A stretch of DNA of 64,000 nucleotides from Mycobacterium pinniadriaticum (GTDB taxonomy: Bacteria > Actinomycetota > Actinomycetes > Mycobacteriales > Mycobacteriaceae). Made by a program: the position numbers and the translations under genes. The DNA lies in assembly GCF_026242045.1 (NCBI RefSeq), contig NZ_JAPJDO010000002.1, forward strand, positions 186,001 through 250,000, in the 5' to 3' direction. Below the pieces are notes generated by a model, which saw only the letters and a list, made by a program, of their open reading frames with translations, had not been told where the DNA came from and searched no databases. Below, piece by piece: positions 40,809 to 51,472 of this stretch. How positions within the stretch are numbered: position 1 is the stretch's first letter; each line of letters opens with the position of its first letter.

Positions 40809-41540
40809 GTGTCCGTTCGCATCATGCCGCTGCGGCTCGAAGCGTTCGAGCAGTTACCGAAGCATGCCCGCCGGTGCGTGTTCTGGGAACTCGACCCGGC
40901 CACGCTCGGCGGCGGCGAGTACCTTCCCGACCCCGAGTTCGAGAAGGAAGCGTGGCTGTCGATGGTCATGCTGGAGTGGGGATCGTGCGGTCAGGTGGCC
41001 ACCAGAGCTCCGGTCGAGGGATCGGAGTCGGGCGGCGAGGAGCCGTGCCTCGGCTATGTCCTCTACGCGCCGCCGCGCGCGGTTCCGCGCGCGCACCGCT
41101 TCCCGACCGGACCGGTCAGCGCGGACGCGGTGCTGCTGACGTCGATGGGTATCGAACCCGGGCAGACCGACGGGCTGATGCACTCGTTGATCAGCCATGT
41201 GGTCAGCGAGCTCGTCCGGCGCGGCGTGCGGGCGCTGGAGGCGTTCGGCCGAACCGCGGACGCCACCGAACTCCTCGACGCGGACGCCATCGATCCCGGG
41301 CTGCGCCCCGCGATCGAGGCGCTGGGGGACTGTTCCTTCGACCAGTGCATGATCGGTGCCGACTTCTTGCTTGACGCAGGATTCACGGTCGTTGCGCCGC
41401 ATCGTTATTTCCCGCGGCTGCGACTGGAGCTGGACAAGGGGTTGGGCTGGAAGGCCGAAGTCGAGGAGGCGCTGGAGCGGCTGCTGAAGAGTGCGCAACT
41501 GGAGCAGCCGGTCGGTGCCGGCGCCCAGATTCGGGGTTGA
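40809..41540 (+). CDS. GNAT-fold acetyltransferase-like protein (Rv3916c-like)
   Basis: 243 residues from GTG 40809 with GGGAGG just upstream. Layout fits a GNAT fold with GYVLYAPPRAVPRAHRF as central strand and VRRGVRALEAFGR following, but the acetyl-CoA loop (R/Q-x-x-G-x-A) is not clear, so activity is uncertain. It lies beside parB and convergent with cwlM as in other mycobacteria. The 227 bp before it contain a CGTCAC-t-GTGACG palindrome (40611-40623) and no gene. Confidence 0.75.
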   Translation: MSVRIMPLRLEAFEQLPKHARRCVFWELDPATLGGGEYLPDPEFEKEAWLSMVMLEWGSCGQVATRAPVEGSESGGEEPCLGYVLYAPPRAVPRAHRFPTGPVSADAVLLTSMGIEPGQTDGLMHSLISHVVSELVRRGVRALEAFGRTADATELLDADAIDPGLRPAIEALGDCSFDQCMIGADFLLDAGFTVVAPHRYFPRLRLELDKGLGWKAEVEEALERLLKSAQLEQPVGAGAQIRG

Positions 41541-41544
41541 CGGC

Positions 41545-42792
41545 CTAGAGAGCCGGTCGAGCCTGTTCGACTGACAACTCGTGGGCGAGAAGTTCGGCGA
41601 ACGTGAAAGTGCCTGTGGGACGGTCGTTCTTACCCAGCAGATAGAGCCGCTTGACGGCCGCCAGGATGCCCTCGGCGATGGAGTCACGGGCCTGATTGGT
41701 CACCAGCATCGAGCGGTCCCGCGGGTTGGTGATGTAGCCGATGTCGACCTGGACGGTGGGCATCCGGGTGAGGCGTAGCAGATCCCAGGTGCGCCCGTGG
41801 GTCCGACAATCGCGTAACCCGGTGCGTGCCACGACCTCCCGCTGAATGAAATCGGCCAGGTTGCGGCCGATCGTCGACACCGAGCCATGCGAACTGCCGA
41901 AGTAGAACGACGCGACGCCATTGGCCGAGGGGGTGGGCTGGGTCTCACAGCGCAGGCTGATCATCAGATCGGCGCCGACGGTATTGGCGGTGGCAGCCCG
42001 TTCGGCATCTATCGGACTGCGACCGGCCGGCCGGGACAGGAAAGTCTCCATGCCGATCGCGGTCATCCGGCCTTCCAACCGACTTGCCAAGTCCCACAAG
42101 AGATCCGCTTCGCTGATCGGTCCGTCGGGGCCGTGGCTGATCAGGCCACGGTCGTTGCCGCCTCGGCCCGGGTCGATGATGATCCGCTTACCGGACAGCC
42201 GGGGCCCCGAGCGCCGGACCAGTTCCTCTTCCCGGATCGCGTGTAGCGAGCCGCCGGTGACCCGCGAACCGAGGAAGTACAGTGAGCGCAGAGTCTCCGG
42301 ACCGCAGATACCGTCGGCGGCCATGCCGTATTCGCGCTGGTAGGACATCAGCGCATTGTGGGTCTGTAAACCGAAATAGCCGTCCACCAAAGCGGTGTAG
42401 AAGCCGAGTTCCTGCAACTTGGACTGCAGCGTGGCGACGTCGTCACCGTACATCGGGGCGCCGAATTGGTGAACCAGGGTGCGTGCCCCGAGCCGATAGG
42501 AGGCTTCCTTGAGAGCCCGGTAGGTGGCCTCGCCGACGATTCCGTCGACCAGCAGTCCGCGGCGTTGCTGAAAGGCGCGCACCGCGTGGTCGAGGTCGGC
42601 GTCGAACACGTCGGCCGCCACGCGCCTTCCGGTGGTGAGATCCTCGTCGGGATTGTCCACCAGGCCGAGCGCAGCCAAGGCCGCGCGTATCTCGACGACG
42701 GCGCTGCTGCGGTCACCGCGGCGCAAGACATCATCTCGGCCGCTCCGGTGCCAGGAGGCATCCCCCCCGGCGCCGTGGCGAAGACTCGACAT
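41545..42792 (-). CDS. cwlM: CwlM, amidase-like regulator of peptidoglycan synthesis
   Basis: 415 residues from ATG 42792; the open frame upstream to 42885 looks non-coding. Two peptidoglycan-binding repeats (VRAFQQRRGLLVDGIVGEAT and THNALMSYQREYGMAADGICG) precede an amidase_3 domain (IIIDPGRGGNDRG). In M. tuberculosis CwlM is cytoplasmic, is phosphorylated by PknB and activates MurA; no signal peptide is seen here, consistent with that. Confidence 0.93.
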   Translation of the reverse strand: MSSLRHGAGGDASWHRSGRDDVLRRGDRSSAVVEIRAALAALGLVDNPDEDLTTGRRVAADVFDADLDHAVRAFQQRRGLLVDGIVGEATYRALKEASYRLGARTLVHQFGAPMYGDDVATLQSKLQELGFYTALVDGYFGLQTHNALMSYQREYGMAADGICGPETLRSLYFLGSRVTGGSLHAIREEELVRRSGPRLSGKRIIIDPGRGGNDRGLISHGPDGPISEADLLWDLASRLEGRMTAIGMETFLSRPAGRSPIDAERAATANTVGADLMISLRCETQPTPSANGVASFYFGSSHGSVSTIGRNLADFIQREVVARTGLRDCRTHGRTWDLLRLTRMPTVQVDIGYITNPRDRSMLVTNQARDSIAEGILAAVKRLYLLGKNDRPTGTFTFAELLAHELSVEQARPAL

Positions 42793-42936
42793 ACAGGGCC
42801 CTTCGATCACCGTTGTCAGCGGGCCATCTTCATCGCTGACGATTGCACACAGGCTAGGAGGCATTCTCTCAGAAGCCTGCCGCATTCCGGAAAACGGCAG
42901 GCGAAGCCCGCTGTAACGGAATCGTCTCGGTCCGGT

Positions 42937-43269
42937 TTAGACGACGTCGGCGATCTCGCGCAGAAGGGCGGCCTTGCCCTTTGCACCAACGATTCGCTTT
43001 ACCGGTTCACCATCCTTGAACAGGATCATCGTCGGAATCGAAACCACCTGGAAGTCACGGGCGGTCGCCGGGTTGGCGTCGACATCGAGCTTGGCCACCG
43101 TCAGCGAGCCGGCCTTCTCGGTCGCGATCTCCTCCAGTACCGGGGCGACCATTCGGCACGGGCCGCACCAGGTTGCCCAAAAGTCAACGAGGACAGGGGT
43201 ATTGCTGGACAGAACATCTTCGCGGAAGGAGTCGTCGGAGACCGTTACGGTCGCGCCGCCGTCGCTCAT
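42937..43269 (-). CDS. trxA: Thioredoxin
   Basis: 110 residues with the active site WCGPC (Cys35 and Cys38) and the cis-Pro segment [11 protein letters not shown]. The ATG at 43269 overlaps the trxB stop (ATGA), so the thioredoxin and its reductase are made together. Confidence 0.97.
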   Translation of the reverse strand: MSDGGATVTVSDDSFREDVLSSNTPVLVDFWATWCGPCRMVAPVLEEIATEKAGSLTVAKLDVDANPATARDFQVVSIPTMILFKDGEPVKRIVGAKGKAALLREIADVV

Positions 43270-44237
43270 TGGTGTGCTCCAATCATCTCGGTGGTTGTGG
43301 GGTCGTCGGCGTCGGCGAGCCAGCGCTCGGCGTCGATGGCGGCCGAACAACCCATCCCGGCGGCGGTGATGGCCTGCCGGTAAGTGTGATCGACGAGGTC
43401 GCCGGCGGCGAACACACCATCCAGAGACGTGGCGGTGGTGCGATCCCGAACCAGCACGTAGCCCTCCGGGTCGAGGTCCACCGCGTCGCGCACCAGTTCG
43501 GAGCGGGGATCGTGACCGATCGCCACAAAGACGCCCGTCACGGCCAGGGTGGATTCCTCGCCGGTGATCACGTTGTGCACGCGCAGGCCGCTAACGGTTG
43601 TATCCCCCTCGACCGCATCGACCGCGGTGTTGGTCAGGAAGGTGATCTTGTCGTTCTCGCGGGCGCGTTCGAGCATGATCCGCGACGCGCGGAACTCGTC
43701 GCGGCGGTGCACCAGTGTGACGCTGCGGGCGAACCGGGTGAGGAACGTCGCCTCTTCCATCGCGGAGTCTCCGCCGCCGATGACGGCGATGTCCTGGTCC
43801 TTGAAGAAGAATCCGTCACACGTCGCGCAGGCACTGACGCCGCGACCGAGCAGCTCCTGCTCGCCGGGCACACCCAGGTATCGGGCGGCGGCACCCATCG
43901 CGAGGATCACCGAACGTGCCAGGTGGGTCTCGCCGTCGGCGGTCACCACCTTCTTGACGGGGCCTTCGAGTTCGACCGACTCGACGTCTTCCATCCGCAG
44001 GTCGGCGCCGAAGCGCAGGGCCTGCTCGCGCATCTCATCCATCAACTCCGGACCGGTGATGCCCGAGCGGAACCCGGGGAAGTTCTCCACCTCGGTGGTG
44101 GTCATCAGTGCGCCGCCGAAGGAGGTGCCTTCGAAGACCAGGGGCTGCAGCTGCGCGCGGGCGGTGTAGATCGCCGCGGTGTAGCCGGCGGGGCCTGATC
44201 CGATGACGATGACGTCATGAACGTGGTTGGCGCTCAT
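43266..44237 (-). CDS. trxB: Thioredoxin reductase
   Basis: 323 residues from ATG 44237. FAD motif [19 protein letters not shown], the redox-active CATC near residues 136-139, NADPH motif [10 protein letters not shown] and the FAD motif [11 protein letters not shown]. Reduces TrxA with NADPH. The 110-bp gap to rsmA holds a 7-bp hairpin (AGGTGCC/GGCACCT, 44288-44306) in its leader. Confidence 0.97.
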   Translation of the reverse strand: MSANHVHDVIVIGSGPAGYTAAIYTARAQLQPLVFEGTSFGGALMTTTEVENFPGFRSGITGPELMDEMREQALRFGADLRMEDVESVELEGPVKKVVTADGETHLARSVILAMGAAARYLGVPGEQELLGRGVSACATCDGFFFKDQDIAVIGGGDSAMEEATFLTRFARSVTLVHRRDEFRASRIMLERARENDKITFLTNTAVDAVEGDTTVSGLRVHNVITGEESTLAVTGVFVAIGHDPRSELVRDAVDLDPEGYVLVRDRTTATSLDGVFAAGDLVDHTYRQAITAAGMGCSAAIDAERWLADADDPTTTEMIGAHQ

Positions 44238-44347
44238 ACCAGCCTTTCTGCCCGGTCCCGGGCTGCAGACGGAGGGCCTGCGCGTCGAGGTGCCTGGAGG
44301 GCACCTGGTCAAACAACAGGGTAGGCCGCAGTGTTCCCCGCCGTGAA

Positions 44348-44860
44348 CTATGGGCGCCGGACGGTCGTGTCGGCGATCAGCCCGGTGTCTGCGGCGCTGC
44401 ACGTGGCCGCGACGGTCACCCCGACGAGCACGTCCGGTTGGTCCCCGGGCAACACCAACACAATGGCGGGTTCGCCGCCGACCTGCAGTGTCCGTGCGCC
44501 CAGCACCTGCGTCGAGCCGGGGTAGCCCAGTGCGCTCAGGCACGCGGCCCGCCGCCTGGGATCGGTCAGCGGGCCGAAGTCGGGGCTGCGGGCGACGAGC
44601 GCGTTCAACTCGCGACCGGTGATCGGCATCTTGGGGGTGACGGTGATCAGGCTGGCGCTGGTCAGGGTGCTGGACGTCGGGCCGGTGGAGCGCAGCAGCG
44701 CCGCGGTTCCGACGCCGACGGCGGTGAGGACGGCGACCACGCCGAGACCCGCGGCGACGAGCCGCCCGGTTCGGATGGCCGGGTGCCGGGAGTGTGTGGC
44801 GCCGCGGGTGGGTGCCGGCGTGACGGTGTGCGGCGCGGTCTCGCCGGTCTCAGGCTCCAC
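44348..44860 (-). CDS. RsmA-like membrane protein (anti-SigM position) with very short N-terminus
   Basis: 170 residues from GTG 44860. One membrane segment at about residues 34-55; the outer part ends with [13 protein letters not shown], matching the end I recall for M. tuberculosis RsmA (Rv3912). Only about 32 residues precede the membrane helix, where the family has a cytoplasmic sigma-binding domain of about 100 residues, and just 67 bp separate it from the sigM stop. Either the sigma-binding part is lost or translation starts at a non-standard codon inside sigM. Confidence 0.75.
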   Translation of the reverse strand: MEPETGETAPHTVTPAPTRGATHSRHPAIRTGRLVAAGLGVVAVLTAVGVGTAALLRSTGPTSSTLTSASLITVTPKMPITGRELNALVARSPDFGPLTDPRRRAACLSALGYPGSTQVLGARTLQVGGEPAIVLVLPGDQPDVLVGVTVAATCSAADTGLIADTTVRRP

Positions 44861-44927
44861 CCGACCAGTGTGCCGGGTCAGCCGGGCGTCGGCGGCGGAG
44901 GGCAGGAGCGCAGCGACCCGGGAGATG

Positions 44928-45476
44928 TTAGGGAGCGTCGGCCCGCAGCAGCCCGGACAGCCGGACCCGAGCCCGGGCCCGGCGACTCTTCACCGTGCCC
45001 TCGGCGACGCCCAGCAGTGCGGCAGCGTCGGCCACCGAATACCCGTGCATATCGACCGCCAGCACCGCCGCCCGCTGGTCGGCGGGCAGGCGCATCAGGG
45101 CGCGGCGCACCTCCAGCGCGGTGTCCACCTCGGCGGTGCGATCGGCCACGGAGCCTTCATCGGTCAATGCGATCGTGGGCTGTGCCGCGGCGCGGCGCAG
45201 CCGGTCCAGGCAGGCGTTGAGCACGATGCGGTGCAGCCAACTGCCGACGGCCGCATCATGCCGGAAAGCGGCGGCCCCGCGGTGCGCGGCCAACATGGCG
45301 TCCTGCAGGGCATCGGCGGCGTCCTCGGCGCATCGTGTCCGGCGGCGGGCCAGCCCGTGCAGGCGGCGGTGGTGCCGCGCGAAGAGCTCGGCGAATGCGT
45401 GACGGTCACCGGCCACGTGGGCGGCCAGCAACTCGGCGTCACTGCGAGCGGTGTCCGGTCCGACGAAGCTGAGCAC
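44928..45476 (-). CDS. sigM: ECF sigma factor SigM
   Basis: 182 residues with sigma region 2 (AFAELFARHHRRLHGLARRR ... SWLHRIVLNACLDRLRR) and region 4 (LPADQRAAVLAVDMHGYSVAD, then VAEGTVKSRRARAR). The trxB/trxA/cwlM neighbours identify it as SigM. It is the first gene of the sigM-rsmA-trxB-trxA-cwlM strand. No clear ECF promoter upstream could be read. Confidence 0.92.
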   Translation of the reverse strand: MLSFVGPDTARSDAELLAAHVAGDRHAFAELFARHHRRLHGLARRRTRCAEDAADALQDAMLAAHRGAAAFRHDAAVGSWLHRIVLNACLDRLRRAAAQPTIALTDEGSVADRTAEVDTALEVRRALMRLPADQRAAVLAVDMHGYSVADAAALLGVAEGTVKSRRARARVRLSGLLRADAP

Positions 45477-45539
45477 GCCCGGACAGTATTTTCCCGGGGG
45501 TCGGCGGGCACTTCACCCGAGCAGGGGCCTGTTAGGAAA

Positions 45540-48500
45540 TCAGGACGCGGCCTTGACGGTCAGACCGGAGATCTCAGTCTTGTTCTTGCCATCGGTGGTG
45601 CCCATCGTCGAGATCCACACCACCAGGTACGTCGTCGGCGACTTCGCGTCGACCTGAATCGTGTTGGCGCCCGGCTGCAACGTGGTGGGCTGGGTCAGCG
45701 CGGTGGTGTCCTCGAGGCTGGCCGGGTCGGCGCTCGAGGCCGACCGGATCTGGACCTGGGTGCCGGTGCTGGGCACCGTCAGCGACACACTGCCGACGGT
45801 GGTCGGCTGCGGCAACTGCAACAGCAGGCCGACGCCGTTCTTGAAGTTGGGGAACGGATCCGGATCGGTGTAGGTGTCGGTCGCCCAGCCGTTACCCGGG
45901 CCGCCGGTCAGTGCCAGGTCGGCCTTGTCCGGGTTGTCGGCACCGCCCTCCGGCGAAAAGACGGTCGCCTTCACAGGTGTGACGGTGCTGCCGCTCGGAG
46001 CGCTCTCGCCCTCGCTCTGCGACGTCGATGGGTTCAGGCCCAGCTGGTCGCCTTTGAGGCCGCCGCCGACATCACCGAAGATGCTGGACAGCACGGAGGC
46101 CAACACGATCAGGGCGACCACCAGAATCGCCGCGCCGACCCCGACCCCGATGAGCAGATTGCGCCGCCGCCGGGCCTGCGCCTCGGGGTCGGCCTCGGCA
46201 GCCGGTCGTGGCGAGGCCGACCCCGTCGGCTCGACCGGCTCGATCAGATCGGTGCGGTCGGCGACCGCAGTCGCCTGCTGAAGCAGATTCAAAAGTGTTG
46301 GGGCCGAACGGATGCCACCACCGGCTTGCACTGAGCGCGCTGCTGCGGCCGAAATCTGGAAGGGGATAGCCCTGTCGACCGCCCGTGGTTCGAGCGGCTC
46401 GCCGGCCGGGTCGGTCTCTGCCGGCTGCATACCACTCGGGGCGCCCTTCTCCGGCAGCGGCCAACGATCGACCAGCAGGGCATACAGCGCGGCACCGATG
46501 CCGCGGATGTCGTCCTCCGGGGTGGCGCCGGGCATGGTCGCCGGAAACGCCAGGGCGACATCGCCTTCGATGCTGACCCGCACCCGACTGGGATGATCGA
46601 TCGACAAAGCGACGCCCGCGGTGTGGGCGGCCTCGGCCGCCGCGGCCAGCGACTGGACGGCGCGTGCACCGCCGATGGGGGAGGGGGAGGTGTCGGCCAC
46701 TTCCTTCAAGGACCCGCCGCGGATCCACTCCGAGACGACCAGCCCCCCGGCCCCGGTGTTGGTCACATCGAGCACCCGGGCGATCCCGGTCCGCTCGACG
46801 CGGCTGAGTTTGAGTGTGCGAGAGAGGATTTCCTGCACATATCCGTCCGGCATGGTCCCGTCGGGGTCGACGAAGGTCAGCGCTACCTGGCGGTCCAGGG
46901 CCGTGTCGAGCGCCTGCCAGAACTGCAGTCCGGGTGGGCCGCCGTGGAAGACCAGAAGCCGGTATCGGCCGCCGGCGATGCTGGCCCCCGGCATCAGGGG
47001 GGTGTCGTCATCGCCGGTCTCAGCGGCGGGTTCCATCGCCGGTTCGCGGGGCGGATCGAACGCCAGTGGCTCGCGGGACGGATCGCCGGCGAAGTCGGGG
47101 GTGGGTGGTGCCGCGGGGCTCGCTTCCTCAGCCCGGGGCGCTTCGCTGCTATCCGTCTGAGGCGACACCGTGTCGACCCGGACTTCGCCGGGCACGTCGG
47201 GCTGGAAGTCGTCGGCGGCCTGGCGCGGGATCTTCGTTGTGGCGTCGCCGGTCGAATCGGAGGGAGGCATGCCCGAGGGTTGGTCGTTCACCTCCGGTCC
47301 TTTCCCCGTCGTCACTGCGGACCCGTCCGTCGGTGGCGCATACCGCTGTGGTCGCCGCCCGGCTCTGGGCGAATTGCTGTGCTCAGGGTACGTGACCGGG
47401 GTTGGGACCTGCGCCCGGTCGAGCGCGGGAAGCCCGGAAGGGGGCCCCGGCGGGGTCCGCAGGATCCGGCCCTTGACCGCGCCCCAGGCGGCGACGGCGT
47501 CCGGAACACGTGCGGCCAGCATCACCGCGGCGAGGATCGGCAGCATGATCAGGCTCAGCACCAGCAGCCGCAGCAGCGAGCCCACGCCGCCGGCACGGTC
47601 GGTGAGGGTCTGCAATCCGAGCAGCCGGTCGACCACATGGGCGATCAGGCCGGCCAGCAGCGACGCGGCCGTGGTGACCAGGATCGATCGGAGCACTTCG
47701 AGGTCCAACAGCTTGCCGTGCGGCGGTTTCAGCGCCCTGTTCAACAGCACGTAGCCGAGCACGGCCCCGGCCAGGAATCCGATGCCGTTGGCCAGGCCGA
47801 GATACCCGGCGACGAGTTCGGGGTCCCCGGTCAGGTGAGGCGCCAGCAGTGATGCCGCGATCTTGACGGTGATGATCGCGACGATGATCAGGATCGGGGT
47901 CCACGGTTGTTCGCGGGCGTAGAAGACCCGCAGCTGCAGCAGCACCAGCGCGTACGGGATCAGGGTGAACGCCGACAGGCTGATCGCCATGCCCAGATAG
48001 TTCGCGTCGACCTCGCCGAACCTGCCGTAGGCGAACAGAGCGCTGCCCATCGCCGGACCGCCGACGGTCATCAACGCCACGATCGGGATCAACGTCACCA
48101 TCGTCAGCCGGGTGGCCAGTGACAGATCGGCCAGCACGGCCGGGGTGTTGTCGGCGGCGGCGTTGCGGCTCAGCCGCGGCATCACCACCGTCAGTACCGT
48201 CACGCCGATGATGCCGAACGGCAGCATCAGCACCAGCCAGGTGTAGTTGTAGATCGCCGGTCCGGAGGCCGCCGCCGTGCTGGCGATCTGATTGCCGACC
48301 ACCAGGCCGACCTGACTGATCAGCACGTAGAGCACCATGGCCCCGGCCATGGTGCCGAATCTCTTGAGCCGATCGTCGATTCCCCAGAGCGGGCGCAGAC
48401 TGATCCGTTCCACCCGGATCGCCAGCAGCAGAACCACGGTCTGAGCGACCACACCGAGCGTGGTTCCGACACCGAGCACCAACAGCTTGGCGTTGCCCAT

Positions 48501-49142
48501 GTGCACCGGATCGACCGACAGCGGGCCCGGCACAATGAGATACAGGCCCAAGGTGGCGATCGCCACGACGTTGTTGACAACCGGCGCCCAAGCGGGTGGC
48601 CCGAACACATTGCGGTTGTTGAGGATCGCCATGAACACCGAGGACAGCCCGTAGAAGATCACCTGCGGCAGAAGAAGATACGCGAACGCGGTGGTGAGCG
48701 GCTGGTTGACTTGCGGGTCACGGCCGAGCATCAGTCTGACCAGCAGCGGGGCCGCCGCCACCGACAGCACCGTGGCCACCATCAGCAGTGTGGTGGCCAG
48801 GGTGACCAGCCGCCGAACGAAGGCCTCTCCGCCGTCGGGGTCGTCGCGTTCGGCCCGGGCCAGCACCGGAACGAAGATCGCGGTGAAGGTGGCCTCCAGG
48901 ACCAGCGCGGCGATCAGGTTCGGCAGCTGATTGGCGACGGTGAAGGCACTGGACAGGGCCGCACCGAGGATCGCCGCCAGCAGCACGATGCGGATGAACC
49001 CGGTGACGCGGCTGACCAGGGTGGCCAGGGCCATCCCCCAGGAGCGCGACACCACCGCGGCGTCGGAGAGCTCGGTGCGAACCGCGCCAGCGCGGGTACC
49101 GGGCCGCACATCGCCGGCCGAGCGCCCGGCCGGCGGCTTCAT
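45540..49142 (-). CDS. murJ: MurJ lipid II flippase fused to pseudokinase (MviN)
   Basis: 1200 residues. Residues 1-560 are the 14-helix MOP-family flippase that exports lipid II. A Pro-rich linker follows, then a protein-kinase-like domain at about 715-950 that lacks catalytic motifs (no HRD or DFG visible) and in M. tuberculosis binds FhaA when phosphorylated. A further membrane segment lies at about 992-1018 and a C-terminal beta-rich domain at about 1060-1200 outside the membrane. This fusion is typical of mycobacteria. Its start overlaps the upstream gene by four bases. Confidence 0.97.
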   Translation of the reverse strand: MKPPAGRSAGDVRPGTRAGAVRTELSDAAVVSRSWGMALATLVSRVTGFIRIVLLAAILGAALSSAFTVANQLPNLIAALVLEATFTAIFVPVLARAERDDPDGGEAFVRRLVTLATTLLMVATVLSVAAAPLLVRLMLGRDPQVNQPLTTAFAYLLLPQVIFYGLSSVFMAILNNRNVFGPPAWAPVVNNVVAIATLGLYLIVPGPLSVDPVHMGNAKLLVLGVGTTLGVVAQTVVLLLAIRVERISLRPLWGIDDRLKRFGTMAGAMVLYVLISQVGLVVGNQIASTAAASGPAIYNYTWLVLMLPFGIIGVTVLTVVMPRLSRNAAADNTPAVLADLSLATRLTMVTLIPIVALMTVGGPAMGSALFAYGRFGEVDANYLGMAISLSAFTLIPYALVLLQLRVFYAREQPWTPILIIVAIITVKIAASLLAPHLTGDPELVAGYLGLANGIGFLAGAVLGYVLLNRALKPPHGKLLDLEVLRSILVTTAASLLAGLIAHVVDRLLGLQTLTDRAGGVGSLLRLLVLSLIMLPILAAVMLAARVPDAVAAWGAVKGRILRTPPGPPSGLPALDRAQVPTPVTYPEHSNSPRAGRRPQRYAPPTDGSAVTTGKGPEVNDQPSGMPPSDSTGDATTKIPRQAADDFQPDVPGEVRVDTVSPQTDSSEAPRAEEASPAAPPTPDFAGDPSREPLAFDPPREPAMEPAAETGDDDTPLMPGASIAGGRYRLLVFHGGPPGLQFWQALDTALDRQVALTFVDPDGTMPDGYVQEILSRTLKLSRVERTGIARVLDVTNTGAGGLVVSEWIRGGSLKEVADTSPSPIGGARAVQSLAAAAEAAHTAGVALSIDHPSRVRVSIEGDVALAFPATMPGATPEDDIRGIGAALYALLVDRWPLPEKGAPSGMQPAETDPAGEPLEPRAVDRAIPFQISAAAARSVQAGGGIRSAPTLLNLLQQATAVADRTDLIEPVEPTGSASPRPAAEADPEAQARRRRNLLIGVGVGAAILVVALIVLASVLSSIFGDVGGGLKGDQLGLNPSTSQSEGESAPSGSTVTPVKATVFSPEGGADNPDKADLALTGGPGNGWATDTYTDPDPFPNFKNGVGLLLQLPQPTTVGSVSLTVPSTGTQVQIRSASSADPASLEDTTALTQPTTLQPGANTIQVDAKSPTTYLVVWISTMGTTDGKNKTEISGLTVKAAS

Positions 49143-51472
49143 CGACGGCCTTCGGTGCTCGCCCGCCGTGGTCGGTCAAGGTCGGCGGGGTCCGGCTGGC
49201 CGCGGAAGCGGTGATAGAGCCGGCGGCCGACGAGCAGCGCCAGCACCGTGCCGCCGACCAGGGTGATCGCAAACAGCACCTTGCCGTAGGCGTTGGAGTG
49301 CACCGACAGTCGCACCGGCTCGCCCAGTTGCAGCCCGTCGGGGGTGCGCAGCGTGACGTCGACGGCGACCCGTTGGGTGAAATGCACCTCGATCGGGATC
49401 CGCAGCGGCAGGTAGCCCGGCGGAACCTCCTGCTCGCCGAGGTCGGTGACGCTCATGCCCGGCGGGGCGTCGACCTGCAACCGCACCCGGATCGGGACCG
49501 AGAGGTCGTTGCGCAGCGCCAGCGGTAGCGGGCTGTGCTCGGTGGCCAGCGTGTATGAGCCACCGGGATTGACGATCGTGACCGCCCCGAACAGGTCGGC
49601 GATCGTGGTGCCGACCACCGCCAACCGGCTGCGGGCCAACTGGTTGCGCTCATCGGGTGGTTCGGTCTGGCTCAGCGCGCGCAGCATGTCCTCACGCAGC
49701 GGCGCGGTGTACTGGGGGCCGGTCAACCCGGTCCGAGGATCGGTGGTCAGCGCGGCCGTCAGCCCCCACAGCCGGCCGACCTGATGGGCGATCGTGGCGA
49801 CGACATCGTCGTCGAACCGGCCCCTGGTCACACCCGGCAGTTCGGCATTGGGGTCGGCGGCGGCCACCGCCGCCGATTCGGTGATGACCGTGTCCAACGG
49901 GCGGGCGACGGCCAGACCCGAGCGGATGGTGGTGGCCAGTGCGGTGAGTATCGCCTGTGCGTCGCTGGGTTGTGGGCTCCACTTCAACGGCGGCAGCAGG
50001 ATCTGATCGCGCGGTTCGGCCCCGAGCTGCAGCGCCCGCCACGACATCGCCGCGATCGCGTTCTGTCGGCGGGCGACGGTGGAGTCGTGGTTGACCGGAA
50101 CGTTCAGCGACGAGTCCAGATAGGTCGGCAGGTCGGGGTCCGTCCCGACGCCGGCCAGCGCGGCGCCGACCGCCGGATCGAAGGGCGCCATCACCACCTG
50201 CGGTGACAACCGCCGGGGTGTCACGTCGGCGATCATCGGCTCCCCGGTCGAGGAGTCCTGCGCGGCACAGTCCGCGGCGGCGATCGCGACCGTCGAACCC
50301 TGGGCGTTCAGCAGGTCGAGCCCGCGCGGGGTCAGCGGTCCGTCACCCAGGATCGTGGCGCCGCGCAGGGAGGTGATGCCCAGGATCTGATCGATGATGT
50401 CGCCGGTGGCGCTGGTCGCCGCGGCTTTGAGCCCGGCATCTCCGACGCGTTGCAGAGCGCCCAGGGAGGCCTGCGCGTACGGGGTGGGTGTGACACACAT
50501 TCGTTTGGCGAGGGCGCGCAGCTTGTCCAGCCAGGCGACGGCCGCGGCCTGCCCGGTGCCCGGGTGTGCGGCGGTGCCTAGTCCGTCGGGTGCGTCGGCG
50601 ACGACGTAGCCGGCGGTCATGGCGTTGACGGTGACCAGGAGGTCGGGGTCGATGGCCAGGCACAGCGCGCGCGCGGTATCCCCGCCGGGATCCACCGGCG
50701 GGCTGGTGGCGAACTCGACCGCCGACAGCAGAGTGTCCAGGCGCCCACCGGGGGCCAGCGATACCGCCAGGTCGTCGTTCATCAGCCGTACCGGAGTGGT
50801 TCCGCCCGGCACCCCGGGCGCCAGTCGCGGCTTGTCCGCCAATGGCCACAGCATCGTCACCGCGACCGGTTTGGTGGTGTCGGGAGGCACGACGTCGGTC
50901 AGTGGGTCCGGCGAACCGTCGGTGGCGTCGGGCGGCACGCCCAGGACCGGCAGCAGGAATCGGGCGTCGTCGAGGCGGGCGGCGGCACCGTAATCCGGGG
51001 TGCCGTTGATGTTCACCAGCAGCGGGTACACCCCGGGCCGGTCGATGCCCAGCGATGAAACCAGGCTCGACCGGATCGGGTAGCTGAACGTGAATCCGAC
51101 CGCCTGGCCGCGTTGCATCTCGGCGGCGACGGTGGTGAACTCGCCGACTGGCTCGAATTGGTCATTGGCGCCGTCGAGGTTGGTGCGAAGACCCGCCGAG
51201 GACGTCACCGCGGGGGCGTGTTCGAGGCGGGCGACAACGTCGCGCACCGGTCGGTCGCCGACGTTGGTGACGGTGCCGGTGACGGTGACCATCGGCTCGC
51301 TGGTGGTGGTGACCAGATCCGGGCTGACGCTGTCGATGCGCACGTGCAGGAACGGCGTCGACCCGGGTTCTCCGGCGGCGGCCGGCGCGGTTGTTGGCAT
51401 CGCGAGCAAGGCAAGCAAACCGAGGATCACGACGATCCGGGGCAGATTGCTGACCCGCCTCGGCATGGTCAC
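49139..51472 (-). CDS. DUF6049 secreted membrane-anchored protein (Rv3909-like)
   Basis: 777 residues: signal peptide (about 1-33, ending in PAAAGE), a long extracytoplasmic region beginning with an Ig-like fold ([20 protein letters not shown]), and a single C-terminal membrane segment (about 728-750) with a basic cytoplasmic tail [10 protein letters not shown]. Always located between the Nudix gene and murJ in mycobacteria, and translationally coupled to both (ATGA), so a role in envelope synthesis is likely. Confidence 0.88.
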   Translation of the reverse strand: MTMPRRVSNLPRIVVILGLLALLAMPTTAPAAAGEPGSTPFLHVRIDSVSPDLVTTTSEPMVTVTGTVTNVGDRPVRDVVARLEHAPAVTSSAGLRTNLDGANDQFEPVGEFTTVAAEMQRGQAVGFTFSYPIRSSLVSSLGIDRPGVYPLLVNINGTPDYGAAARLDDARFLLPVLGVPPDATDGSPDPLTDVVPPDTTKPVAVTMLWPLADKPRLAPGVPGGTTPVRLMNDDLAVSLAPGGRLDTLLSAVEFATSPPVDPGGDTARALCLAIDPDLLVTVNAMTAGYVVADAPDGLGTAAHPGTGQAAAVAWLDKLRALAKRMCVTPTPYAQASLGALQRVGDAGLKAAATSATGDIIDQILGITSLRGATILGDGPLTPRGLDLLNAQGSTVAIAAADCAAQDSSTGEPMIADVTPRRLSPQVVMAPFDPAVGAALAGVGTDPDLPTYLDSSLNVPVNHDSTVARRQNAIAAMSWRALQLGAEPRDQILLPPLKWSPQPSDAQAILTALATTIRSGLAVARPLDTVITESAAVAAADPNAELPGVTRGRFDDDVVATIAHQVGRLWGLTAALTTDPRTGLTGPQYTAPLREDMLRALSQTEPPDERNQLARSRLAVVGTTIADLFGAVTIVNPGGSYTLATEHSPLPLALRNDLSVPIRVRLQVDAPPGMSVTDLGEQEVPPGYLPLRIPIEVHFTQRVAVDVTLRTPDGLQLGEPVRLSVHSNAYGKVLFAITLVGGTVLALLVGRRLYHRFRGQPDPADLDRPRRASTEGRR

